This document shows positions 33,096 through 42,177 of a DNA stretch of 64,000 nucleotides, piece by piece. The position numbers and the translations under genes were made by a program. The first letter of the stretch is position 1. Each line of letters opens with the position of its first letter. Where the stretch lies: assembly GCA_050948825.1 (NCBI GenBank), contig JBMNEO010000003.1:248001-312000 (forward strand), written 5' to 3'. The notes under the pieces were generated by a model. It searched no databases. It was not told the DNA's origin and saw only the letters and a program-made list of their open reading frames with translations. Origin of the DNA: DUQX01 sp050948825 (GTDB taxonomy: Bacteria > Bacillota > Dethiobacteria > DTU022 > UBA8154).

Positions 33096-35069
33096 TTACC
33101 AGGTTTTGGAAATGGCTTCTGTTTCATACTGATCCTTGGCCATTTTATGAACTTTCAGTTTCCAGGTTCTCTCATCCAGGGCGGCCAGGATTTTCTTGGC
33201 GCTTTCCTCGGGATCTGTTTCCCAGATGAAATAACCGCCATAAACATCCTGGGCGATCTGCAGGGCAATGCCATCTACCAGCGGGCTGCCGGGAATCGGG
33301 GGAACAACACCCACATGGACAGGCATACCTAAAGATACTGCCCAACTACCGATGGCAATAGCCTTTTCGCTCATCGCTTCGGGAGCACTGGCGGCATAGG
33401 GAACTTTAGGTGTATCAATCTGCATCTCTTCTGCCATATAGGTCATCAGATCATAAGCCCTGGAATTGTCAACGCAGGAGCCCATATGAAATACCAGGGG
33501 CAGTTTTTCGCTCAGCTTATCCTTGTTGGCTTCATATAGAGCGGTTTAAGAAAGCCTTCAAGCCGTCACCGGCATACTTTCTCAACTCCATCGGCATTCA
33601 GTAAACCAAACTTGGCATAAGTCTGCGCCGCACAGCCGGTAGCTACCAGAAAAACGTTGTTCTTGGCCAGCTCCTGGGCAATTACGGAATGGTTTTGATC
33701 ATGGACAGCGCTTCAGGTTATTGCAGCCTGCCATCAGGCAAACTCCGCGAAGCTCGCCCGATTCGATGGCATCCGTGAGGACCTTGATCGGCCTTTCCGG
33801 ATTGATAGCGGCAGAAAAGATCTAAAAGCGCCTCAACGCTAAAACCTGCTACCACTTTATTTTTAAACTGCGGAATACTGGATCTTATCTTTATTTCTTT
33901 CCTTATAGGCACCGATAGCGATCTCGATAACCTCACGCGCTTTTTCCATGGCGCGCTCTTCATCGAAATCTATATGATAGGCACTGGGGATCTTCACCGA
34001 AGGGCTGGTGGTTACAATACGGGTGTGGAAGCACTCGGAGACAGCCTGGATGCCGGGCATAATGCACTGGATATCGACGACCATAGCATCGACAGCTCCG
34101 GTCATGATAGCCAGCTCCTGGGAGGCATAGTTTGTCAGGATCGGCACACCCTGTCTCATCAGCAGCTCGTTACCGGTACAGCAGATACCGGCAGCATTTA
34201 ATACCTTTTGCGCCGGCCGCCTCCGCTTCACCCTTCATATCCCGCGCTGCCTGCACGATCATCTCGCTCAAGATGGGATTGTGGCCATGAACGGCAATAT
34301 TAACGTACTCCTCGTCAAGCACACCCATATTGGCCTCGGAGACAACCGGCTTCGGGGTCCCGAACAAAACGTCGGACAAGCTGGTGGCGATGTGCTCACC
34401 GGCATAATCCGCCAGGGAAACTTCTAATCCCTTAAAAACCAGGTTTACGGGGTCAGCGTCCATGCCAACAGTGCGTTTGGGCCATGGCATCGGCAATGGT
34501 GCGGTGAATGCTGCTGGGTAAGAATATTGCAATCTTTAAATTTCTCGGTCCTTTCAGGCACGATTACTTTTGGAAGCCACTTGATATCTTGTCCGCTCCA
34601 GGCGGCTGAAATCCTCCATGGCGATATCCACTAATTCCTTTAAGATTGCCTTATCGTCTTTACCTTCGGTGGAGACGCCAATGCGCTCGGCTACAGCATA
34701 GAGCTTTTTAGTATCTTTAATTGTATAATCAGGTGCGTTACCTTCAACAACCTCCCTGGCTAATAGAGTGGAGTGAAGCCCGTGGTCGGCGTGGGCGGTA
34801 CAGCCACCCAGCTCATGGCGCACAAGGTTGCGAGCGACGATAGTATACGCTGAAGCACCGCAGATACCTTTATCCGCTTTTTTGGTAATACGGCAGGGAC
34901 CCTGGATACAAACATGGCAACAGATGCCCTGTTCTCCATAGTTACACTGCGGCTGCATCTTTAAAAAACGGTCATAAGCGGTATCAAAACCGCTATCCTC
35001 TGTCCGGGCAAGAATTTCTAATACAGCCGGGTCAACACTTCTGTTGCGATCTTTCTTCTTATCAGCCAT
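33096..35069 (-). pseudogene. acsA: carbon monoxide dehydrogenase catalytic subunit, interrupted by nine +1 frameshifts
   Basis: The pieces together encode a CODH/ACS beta subunit of about 654 residues. The first frame has the Fe-S ligands (CNYGEQGICCHVCIQGPC, CGASAYTIVARN). The last frame begins HMGSCVDNSRAYD and runs to a normal stop at 33096. Between them the frame is lost at 34568-34571, 34519, 34470, 34197-34199, 33877, 33815-33818, 33707, 33577 and 33540. Dropping one base at each restores a continuous, family-like protein (examples: ICCTGNELLMRQG, LMAGCNNLKR, VATGCAAQ). Coding sequence between sites shows no decay. Either sequence errors or very recent inactivation; I favour errors because acsB, acsC and cooC are intact. 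Confidence 0.9.
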
Positions 35070-35129
35070 AACTTTTTTCCAAACCTCCTCTTTGGTTATT
35101 TAATCAGTTCAAGAATCCGCATCAATACT

Positions 35130-35915
35130 TTATTTACCGCGTTCTTTCACCTCCTCAATCCCCCCCACTACTTGACGATATACATCGCTAATACCTTTAA
35201 TCAGATTCTCTTTCTCAAAGCCCTCAGGTGAATCCACCATCGAATATTCCCATACCTTTTCTTCAAACGGCAGGAAACCAATAATTTCCTCCGGGGAGAA
35301 ATTATCTTCTAAATACTTCCGCTCCTCTTCCTTGCGCACTTTATTGCCTAAAATTTTAACCTGCCGGATACCCAAATCAGAAGAAAGCCGTTTAACCACC
35401 TGCGCAGTCTTAACGCTTGCTCTGGTCGGCTCCGTAACTACCAGGATCATATCGACTCCCCGCGCCGTTCCCCGGGTTAAGTGCTCAATACCGGCGCTCA
35501 TATCGAGAACCACAACCTCTTTTTTATCCAGTAATAATGAATTAAGGACGGCATTCAAAAAGGAGTTCTCCCGACAATAACAGGCAGAACCACCTTGTTT
35601 TATACCGCCCATCATTAAAAATTTAATCTTGCCTTTTTGCAAACTGTAGTCGTCAATGACATCTTCAACATCGGGATTGAGATTATAAAAAGCTCCTCCG
35701 CCCCCGCTTTTTTGTTCAATTACTTCTTTCATCTCCGCCAGTGGAGTTAATGCGGCCAATTTTTGCGGATCCAAACCCAGCGTAAGCCCCAGGCTGGCAT
35801 CAGGATCGGCATCTACAGCGATTACATAATAACCGTTTTCAGCAAAAAGGTAGATTAAATTTGCTGCTACAGTTGTTTTCCCTACTCCACCTTTGCCTGA
35901 AACAGCAATTTTCAC
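35130..35915 (-). CDS. cooC: CODH nickel-insertion ATPase CooC/AcsF
   Basis: 261 residues from the GTG at 35913-35915, which has AGGGGG nine bases upstream and gives MKIAVSGKGGVGKTT. The P-loop of the MinD-type fold is at residues 7-15. A CxC motif (ACYCREN) matches the metal site at the CooC dimer interface. The protein helps load nickel into the CODH C-cluster. It is the first gene of the operon, 60 bases before acsA. Confidence 0.92.
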   Translation of the reverse strand: MKIAVSGKGGVGKTTVAANLIYLFAENGYYVIAVDADPDASLGLTLGLDPQKLAALTPLAEMKEVIEQKSGGGGAFYNLNPDVEDVIDDYSLQKGKIKFLMMGGIKQGGSACYCRENSFLNAVLNSLLLDKKEVVVLDMSAGIEHLTRGTARGVDMILVVTEPTRASVKTAQVVKRLSSDLGIRQVKILGNKVRKEEERKYLEDNFSPEEIIGFLPFEEKVWEYSMVDSPEGFEKENLIKGISDVYRQVVGGIEEVKERGK

Positions 35916-36277
35916 AAAAACATTCCCCCTGTATTCTGTATTGCAAGAAATACTTTTCGGATAACCCTGATTAATTTTAAAGGTGCAACCCTTTATTCTT
36001 GTTCGACATACTGCAGCGAAATCCTTTTTAAAATATTTACCTTTATATAAGAAATGCATAATTATTCATTATTTTTTTCTCTGTCCTATGCCCTTATTCC
36101 TGCACCAGAATTTTCTTAATTTATACATTTCTAAAGATTATTTGGTGCTAAGGAAAAGGCCTGCTTAAAAGCAGGCCTTTTCTGTTCCGTATTCGCCAAA
36201 CCTCCATCTTCTAAATAATTTCATTTAGGTTTGCCGGCAAGCTTATCAAGGGCTTCACACTTCCGGCATTTTTTTCT
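35916..36277. other. intergenic region upstream of the Wood-Ljungdahl operon
   Basis: About 360 bases holding the terminator at 36154-36181 and AT-rich sequence where the operon promoter should lie. A near-palindrome ATGCATAATTATTCAT (36054-36069, 14 of 16 symmetric) lies about 140 bases before cooC and could be a regulator site. No clear -35/-10 pair was found. Confidence 0.45.
36154..36181 (-). terminator. terminator after the first Liv operon
   Basis: Perfect 11-bp stem AAAAGGCCTGC / GCAGGCCTTTT (36154-36164, 36171-36181) with a 6-base loop and T-rich continuation on the minus strand, 97 bases beyond livF. Confidence 0.9.
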
Positions 36278-36982
36278 TTACAGCCCCAGGTACGCTTTTC
36301 GGACATAGTCACTTTCAAGAAGTTCGGCACCGGCCCCTTCCGACACAACCCGGCCGTTTTCCAGTACATAAGCGCGGTCGGCTATCTCCAGGGTATGGCG
36401 GACGTTCTGCTCGACCAGCAGCACGGCAATTCCCTGCTCCCGCAAAGAGTTTATTATCCTAAAAACTTCTAAGACCATCTTCGGCGCCAACCCATAAGAC
36501 GGCTCATCAAACATGCACAGCGCAGGCCTTGACATTAAACCGCGCCCCATTGCCAGCATCTGTTTTTCCCCGCCGCTCAATGTCCTTCCCAGCTGCCGTC
36601 CTCTTTCTGCCAACCTGGGAAATATCCGGTAAACCTGTTGAAGCGTTTCGTTTCTCTTCCTCCAGGACCGTAATGGATAAGCACCCATATCAAGGTTATC
36701 ACCCACGGTCATATCAGGAAATATCCTCCCGCTTTCCGGAATATGTGCAAGGCCAAGCTCCACAATCAAATGAGGCATCAGTCCGTCTATGCTATTACCC
36801 AGGAAGGTTATACTCCCGGAGGATGGACGCATCAAGCCGCAGACAGTATTTAAGAGTGTAGTTTTACCCGCCCCGTTAGCACCAACCAGGGCAACTATTT
36901 CAGCTTCTTCAACTTTTAACGAAAGATCCCATAAACATTGAACTTTGCCATAGAAAACATTTATATTGTTTATCTCCAGCAT
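36278..36982 (-). CDS. livF: branched-chain amino-acid ABC transporter ATPase LivF (copy 1)
   Basis: 234 residues from the ATG at 36980-36982. Walker A GANGAGKTT, the signature LSGGEKQMLAMGRGLM, Walker B LCMFDEPS(Y)GLAP and the H-loop region LLVEQNVRHTL are intact. One of two ATPases powering a Liv/HAAT importer. It follows livG by 10 bases and ends the five-gene set livJ-H-M-G-F. Confidence 0.94.
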   Translation of the reverse strand: MLEINNINVFYGKVQCLWDLSLKVEEAEIVALVGANGAGKTTLLNTVCGLMRPSSGSITFLGNSIDGLMPHLIVELGLAHIPESGRIFPDMTVGDNLDMGAYPLRSWRKRNETLQQVYRIFPRLAERGRQLGRTLSGGEKQMLAMGRGLMSRPALCMFDEPSYGLAPKMVLEVFRIINSLREQGIAVLLVEQNVRHTLEIADRAYVLENGRVVSEGAGAELLESDYVRKAYLGL

Positions 36983-36992
36983 AGGCGCAACC

Positions 36993-37706
36993 TCACTCTC
37001 CCAAATATACCTCAATTACTTTTTTACTGACGGCAATCTCTCCCGGAGTTCCTTCGGCAATCTTCTCTCCGTGATGCAGTACAATTATCCGGTCGCAAAC
37101 GCTCATAATTGCTTTCATAACATGTTCGATCATAAAGACCGTGATCCCGTTATCCCGGATTCTTGTTACCAGCCCCATCGCCTGGGTTACCTCCGTGGGG
37201 TTTAACCCCGCCATTAACTCATCAAGCAATAATAATTCCGGCCCGGTAGCCAATGCCCTGGCCACCTCCAGCCGCTTCTGGTTAACCAGGGTTAAATCCC
37301 TGGCAGGGGTAGTGCTGTACTTTGACAAACCCAGTAATTCCTGTAATTCTTCGGCTTCCCTGATTGCGTTTGCCGGCGCAATCCGTTTTAACCTGCCGAA
37401 CAAAGAAGCTAATAGGATATTCTGAAAAACCGACATATTGTTGAACACTTTAACCAGTTGAAAAGTTCTAGCCATCCCCATCCTGCAAATGCGGTGCGGG
37501 CTCAAACCGTTAATCTTTTGACCATTAAAGCTGATCTCCCCTGATTTCAGGGGAAGAGCTCCCGATATTAAATTAAACAAAGTAGTCTTACCGGCTCCGT
37601 TAGGGCCAATCAGACCTACAATTTCTCCCCGGCCTACAATAAAATCAACGGCGGATACCGCAGCCATTCCTCCGAAATACTTGGTAACTCCTTTAGCTTC
37701 GAGCAT
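36993..37706 (-). CDS. livG: branched-chain amino-acid ABC transporter ATPase LivG (copy 1)
   Basis: 237 residues. Walker A GPNGAGKTTLFN, the LivG-typical HRICRMGMARTFQLVKVF segment, LLLLDELMAGLNP as Walker B, and the H-loop MIEHVMKAIM. Its start overlaps the end of livM by 14 bases. The signature loop reads LTLVNQKRLEVARAL, a variant of the LSYG(E/D)Q form. Confidence 0.94.
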   Translation of the reverse strand: MLEAKGVTKYFGGMAAVSAVDFIVGRGEIVGLIGPNGAGKTTLFNLISGALPLKSGEISFNGQKINGLSPHRICRMGMARTFQLVKVFNNMSVFQNILLASLFGRLKRIAPANAIREAEELQELLGLSKYSTTPARDLTLVNQKRLEVARALATGPELLLLDELMAGLNPTEVTQAMGLVTRIRDNGITVFMIEHVMKAIMSVCDRIIVLHHGEKIAEGTPGEIAVSKKVIEVYLGE

Positions 37707-38721
37707 TTTTCCCGCTTCCCTCCCGGGCCTCTATTCTGCCATCTTTGTCCCGAATCTTACTGGCCATCTGAGTTTTTTGCTGCCACATTCGGACCAAACC
37801 GATCAGCTTTCTGCCAAGACCGATCAGCCCATCAGGCAGGTATAAAATAGAAACAACCATGATAATGCCGAAAATAAGCATATAGTGGTAAGGAAATCTC
37901 GTTATCAGCTCCTCCTCCAGATAAGCAAAAATAGTCGCCCCGATTACGGGACCGTATAGCTGCGCCATACCCCCGAAGATTGCCATCAAAACGGGCATAA
38001 AAGAGCGGAAGGGATCAAAAGCGATGAACGGATCGACATAGGTCCACCGGGTTGCCATAATAGTACCGGCTGTACCAATAAAAAAAGCGCTCAGGGCAAA
38101 GGCGGCAATCTTTAAAACAGTAACGTTAATTCCAATGTGGGACGCAGCTTCCTCGTTTTCCCCAATACTCTGCAGCGCCAATCCGTATTTAGAACGCCTG
38201 ATAAGATAAGCAGTAAGGACTAAAACCATCAGAATTACAAACATGATATAATATACAGTAGCGTAATCCACCCCAAAAACAAACCTGCCCCGTGTGCCGG
38301 TGATATTGATCTCCCACCACAGGAGAAAATGCTTAACCAGTTCAACCAGTCCGAAAGTAAAAATGGAAAAATACATCCCTCTTAACCGCAGGGTAATTAA
38401 TCCCACAAAAAGGGCCAGGATAAAACTTGCCAGGCCTCCGACAACAACAACAGCAAGCAGGGGCAAGATCTGTCCCAGTATAGCGGAGGTATAGATTCCG
38501 ACACCAAAAAAGGCAGCAGAAGCCAGGGAGATGTAACCGGTAGGGCCGGAAAAAAGAACCCAGCTCACAGTAATAATAATATACATAAGAATATTGCACA
38601 TAAGCATAACGTTATATGCTGAGGCATATACGGGTAAAACGGCTAACAGGATCAAAATAGTAAACAACAACAGCAACCCCAGCCAGAAGCACCTTTTTGA
38701 TGCATGCGTAACACTGTTCAT
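37693..38721 (-). CDS. livM: branched-chain amino-acid ABC transporter permease LivM (copy 1)
   Basis: 342 residues, mostly membrane segments. Family features are SWVLFSGPTGYISLASAAFFGVGIYTSA (near residue 55-80), the conserved AIGENEEAASHIGINVT loop and PDGLIGLGRK at the end. A charged C-terminal tail follows. Located between livH and livG as usual. Confidence 0.92.
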   Translation of the reverse strand: MNSVTHASKRCFWLGLLLLFTILILLAVLPVYASAYNVMLMCNILMYIIITVSWVLFSGPTGYISLASAAFFGVGIYTSAILGQILPLLAVVVVGGLASFILALFVGLITLRLRGMYFSIFTFGLVELVKHFLLWWEINITGTRGRFVFGVDYATVYYIMFVILMVLVLTAYLIRRSKYGLALQSIGENEEAASHIGINVTVLKIAAFALSAFFIGTAGTIMATRWTYVDPFIAFDPFRSFMPVLMAIFGGMAQLYGPVIGATIFAYLEEELITRFPYHYMLIFGIIMVVSILYLPDGLIGLGRKLIGLVRMWQQKTQMASKIRDKDGRIEAREGSGKNARS

Positions 38722-38725
38722 TTCT

Positions 38726-39595
38726 CTACCTCCCCAAAATGCCTGTCGGCTTCACCAGAAGCAGAATCATGAAGAGAACATAGTAGGCAACCAGCGATAG
38801 ACTTGGCTCAATAGAACTCACTATGCTGCCGATAAGCCCAAGTATGAAACCCCCTAAAAAACTGCCCGGAATACTGCCCAAACCACCAAGGACAACAACG
38901 ATAACGGCAATTAAGGTATATTCCAACCCCATCGTGGGTTGAACCCTGAAAGACATGCTCAGGAGAGTCCCGGCCACACCTGCCATCATCGCCCCGAAGC
39001 CAAAACAAACCGCCAGCACCTGCTTAATATTTACCCCCATCAGCCCGGCAGCAGCAGGATCCTGGGCGGCTGCCCTGATCGCTTTTCCCAAACGGGTGTT
39101 TGCTAAAAACAAATAGAAAATAAGACAGATAACAACAGCAAACAACAGGGTTACCAGCCGGTTGGCGGCAAATACAGCCCCTCCCAGATTTATGGGAAAA
39201 GCCAGGTAAGAATAACCCTTGATTCCAGCCCCCCAAATCAAAATGGCTAAGTTTTGAATGATAAAGAGTAACCCGAAAGAAGCCAGCATGGAATTGCCTT
39301 CGAAGGCAGCCTCCCCTCCTGAGGAGATGCGAATGCTGCTGTACATAGTCTTATAAAGGAAAAAACCGACCAGGAACATGGATGGACCGCAAATTGCAAG
39401 CGATAGCAGTGGGTTAAGGTTAAACATTGCAAACAATGACCAGGTTACAAAAGAACCAAGCATAATAAATTCGCCGTGGGATACGTTTAACACCCTGGCC
39501 ACACCGTACTGCATGCTCAATCCCACAGCGATAAGGGCATAAATACCGCCCATTAGCAAACCATTTAAGAGTATATCAATGATCTCTATTACCAT
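38726..39595 (-). CDS. livH: branched-chain amino-acid ABC transporter permease LivH (copy 1)
   Basis: 289 residues from the ATG at 39593-39595 (GGGG eight bases upstream; the frame is open further but without a ribosome site). It begins DILLNGLLMGGIYALIAVGLSMQYGV, and has LNVSHGEFIMLG and GLGSIPGSFLGGFILG of the LivH family. Forms the channel with LivM. Confidence 0.93.
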   Translation of the reverse strand: MVIEIIDILLNGLLMGGIYALIAVGLSMQYGVARVLNVSHGEFIMLGSFVTWSLFAMFNLNPLLSLAICGPSMFLVGFFLYKTMYSSIRISSGGEAAFEGNSMLASFGLLFIIQNLAILIWGAGIKGYSYLAFPINLGGAVFAANRLVTLLFAVVICLIFYLFLANTRLGKAIRAAAQDPAAAGLMGVNIKQVLAVCFGFGAMMAGVAGTLLSMSFRVQPTMGLEYTLIAVIVVVLGGLGSIPGSFLGGFILGLIGSIVSSIEPSLSLVAYYVLFMILLLVKPTGILGR

Positions 39596-39754
39596 AATCA
39601 CAGCCCCTAACCAAAGCAGTGCTTGATAATATCGTGGCAGGCTGCCCAAAAGGCAAGCAAAGAAATCCTCATGCTTACTTAACAAAGTAATAAAGGTTGT
39701 TCAGGTATTTTTTAGACAGCCTGTTGTCGTTACTGTAGTATAATTATTAATGTT

Positions 39755-41041
39755 TTACTGGCCCGGCCAGCCCGGTTTCGGGTAAACAGCATCCGCTGTG
39801 GCCTTGTCTCTGGGCGCTATAACCTCAAACTTCCCATTTTGCCACTGGCCGACTTCCCCGGTATGGCATTCTGCTGCAAGCATCCTGTTCTCATCATAAT
39901 AAGTTTCACCCAGAACTGTATCAAACTTTTCGGTAGCCATTATTTCCCTGATTACGGCGTGGTCAAGAGTGCCGGCCCTCTCAATAGCTTGCTCCAGGAT
40001 TTGAATCCCCGCCCAGTAAAGATTATGTCCCCACCAGTCAACCATAGATTCACCGAAGCGGGCAATAAACTTATCTAAAAATTCCTTGGATTCAGGAGTA
40101 CTTCTTTCGTTCCAAGCACCCCAGCTCATCAACCCTTCAACTCCCTCGGCCCCAAATATATCCTTAAAGAATCCGTAACAGACTCCGGGGCCAAAAATCA
40201 TGGCTTTCGGATTAAAGCCCAGCTCCATACACTGGCTGACACAAAGAATATTTTCATCGGGATAAGCCAGGCACATGAGGAGATCCACATCAGTCGCCTG
40301 GGCTTCCTTTAGGATAGAAGACATATCTTTAATCCCTGGCGGTATACTTTTTACGAACACAACGTCTATACCCTTCTGTGCCAATGCCGGAACAGCCGCA
40401 CCGGAATACTCCGCGCCGTGCAGATCTTCAATAAATAAAATAGCCGCGGTCTCTATACCCAACTCCCCTGCCAGTTCAACAAATGGCGGCACCTGGGTGT
40501 CAGAATAATTTAAATTAGAAAAAAAATACGGAAGCCCGCTGATAATTTCTTTAATACTTTTAGCCCCGCCGGACATCCCGGGGAGTATGTAACCGTGTTT
40601 GTCAGCAATCGGGGCAGCTGCATAAAGCATGGCGGTCCCTGTCGGTGGCAAGATAAAATCGACCTGATCCTCTAAAATCAATTTTTCCAGAAGCCTTGTC
40701 ATTGTACCAATATCGCTTTTATCATCGTACTCAATTAACTCTACCGATAATTGTTTACCGTACTCCTCTACGTATATCCCGCCCCTGGCATTAACATCTT
40801 CAACCCATAACTCGCGGATTGGGCCAAATGCTGCCTCCTCAATAATTGCTAATGGACCCGAAATAGAATGCACCGAACCGAAAACAATCTTATCCTTGGC
40901 CGGAGGGGCCGGTGCTTCCGCCCCTGTTCCTGTTTCTGCTTCGGTACTCGGTGCCGGAGCCGGCTGCTGGGCACATCCTGTTGCAAGAGCCAGCAAAAGT
41001 AACGTACAAACTGCCCACAGCATAACAGTTTTTCTAAACAT
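39755..41041 (-). CDS. livJ: ABC transporter substrate-binding lipoprotein (Liv/HAAT type, copy 1)
   Basis: 428 residues. Lipoprotein signal with lipobox ALATGC (Cys at about residue 23), then a Pro/Ala-rich spacer and the periplasmic-binding fold type I (IVFGSVHSISGPLAIIEEAAFGPIRE split near residue 52). It is longer than and clearly different from copy 2 at 44874-46034, so the two transporters probably bind different ligands. The ligand is unknown; amino acids, amides or short-chain compounds are all possible for this family. Confidence 0.88.
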   Translation of the reverse strand: MFRKTVMLWAVCTLLLLALATGCAQQPAPAPSTEAETGTGAEAPAPPAKDKIVFGSVHSISGPLAIIEEAAFGPIRELWVEDVNARGGIYVEEYGKQLSVELIEYDDKSDIGTMTRLLEKLILEDQVDFILPPTGTAMLYAAAPIADKHGYILPGMSGGAKSIKEIISGLPYFFSNLNYSDTQVPPFVELAGELGIETAAILFIEDLHGAEYSGAAVPALAQKGIDVVFVKSIPPGIKDMSSILKEAQATDVDLLMCLAYPDENILCVSQCMELGFNPKAMIFGPGVCYGFFKDIFGAEGVEGLMSWGAWNERSTPESKEFLDKFIARFGESMVDWWGHNLYWAGIQILEQAIERAGTLDHAVIREIMATEKFDTVLGETYYDENRMLAAECHTGEVGQWQNGKFEVIAPRDKATADAVYPKPGWPGQ

Positions 41042-41433
41042 TTTTGGTTGTACCTCCTTCTTAATTTTATTAAGTTATTCAATATTGGGACTCTTTTTAC
41101 TAAAAAATCACCTCCAATCATTCATGCCTGCTTCCCCTTGCAAACTTTTACATTTCATACCATGGTAAATTACCATTGTAAATCTTTTTTTTGCTATCCA
41201 GCATTATGATTTTAGTTTCAATAGGATATCTGAAGGAATGCAGGTATTTACCATGTTCTTATTACTATTATATTTTTATATTATTCTTTTATTTTTATAT
41301 TATTAACTTTATGATAATTCAGTCTATGCTGAGTTGCAATAACATTCTCTACCTTAATGGGAAAGCAACATATTATTTTCGTTTTTAAAGAGGAGCCTAT
41401 AGCAGACCCGAGGCATATCCGGCATCGTGGATA
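41042..41433. other. AT-rich intergenic region between the two Liv operons
   Basis: No gene is supported. The first operon's ribosome site (GGAGG, 41053-41057) and a 13-base tandem repeat overlapping a possible promoter lie here. No terminator was seen after livF of copy 2, so some read-through into copy 1 is possible. Confidence 0.5.
41158..41183 (-). repeat. 13-base tandem repeat overlapping the possible livJ promoter
   Basis: TACCATGGTAAAT (41158-41170) is followed directly by TACCATTGTAAAT. On the minus strand the block contains TTTACA, 17 bases, TATGAA, a weak promoter shape. Two adjacent copies suggest a regulator site for copy 1 of the transporter. Confidence 0.55.
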
Positions 41434-42138
41434 TCATTCACCGAGGTAAGTTTTGCGGACTTGTTCATTTTGCAGCAAGGAAGAAGCCTTATCATGTAAG
41501 GCCAAGCTCCCTGTTTCCAGTACATAGCCTCTGTGGGCAATGCTCAGCGCCATTTGAGCGTTCTGCTCTACAAGCAATATAGTTGTACCCTTACTGTTAA
41601 TCTCCTGGATAATGCGAAAGATTTCTTTTACTATAATCGGAGCAAGGCCCATAGAAGGCTCATCCAGCAACAACAGTTGCGGATGGGACATAAGAGCCCG
41701 TCCGATCGCCAGCATTTGCTGCTCCCCACCGCTTAATGTCCCCGCAGCCTGTTTTTCTCTGCCCTTGAGCTGGGGAAAAGTATTAAAAACCATTTCAATA
41801 TCACTGTTTACGGTATTTTTATCAGCTATTGTATAAGCACCCATTTTTAAATTTTCAATTAACGAAAGACGGGGGAAAACATGCCTGCCTTCCGGAACAT
41901 GCGAAATACCCATTTTCACTATATCATGGGGTGGTACATGATCGATCCTTATATTTCGAAAGTAGATTTCCCCTTCCGCCGGTTTTAACAATCCGGAAAT
42001 AGTGAGCAGTGTTGTTGTTTTACCTGCCCCATTTGCCCCAATTAAAGATACTATTTCCCCTTCTTCTACTTTAAGGCTTACACCTTTTAAGGCTTGTATA
42101 TTTCCGTAATAAGTAGAAAGGTTCTCCACCCGCAGCAA
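41434..42138 (-). CDS. livF: branched-chain amino-acid ABC transporter ATPase LivF (copy 2)
   Basis: 234 residues. Walker A GANGAGKTTTLL, signature LSGGEQQMLAIGRALM, Walker B LLLLDEPSMGLAP and H-loop LLVEQNAQMAL. Last gene of the second Liv operon, 39 bases after livG. Clearly homologous to copy 1 but diverged through much of its length, so this is not a recent duplication. Confidence 0.94.
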   Translation of the reverse strand: MLRVENLSTYYGNIQALKGVSLKVEEGEIVSLIGANGAGKTTTLLTISGLLKPAEGEIYFRNIRIDHVPPHDIVKMGISHVPEGRHVFPRLSLIENLKMGAYTIADKNTVNSDIEMVFNTFPQLKGREKQAAGTLSGGEQQMLAIGRALMSHPQLLLLDEPSMGLAPIIVKEIFRIIQEINSKGTTILLVEQNAQMALSIAHRGYVLETGSLALHDKASSLLQNEQVRKTYLGE

Positions 42139-42177
42139 CTTATTCCCCCCAAGGAAAATTTATATTTTGTCTAACGA

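Noticed and set aside
33540..34571. Programmed frameshifting as the explanation of the acsA frames
   Set aside because: Nine +1 sites share no slippery motif or common sequence context and no such case is known for CODH. Error or mutation is simpler.
41191..41388. 65-codon frame in the AT-rich gap between the Liv operons
   Set aside because: No ribosome site, very Tyr/Phe/Ile-rich translation expected from AT-rich DNA, no promoter.
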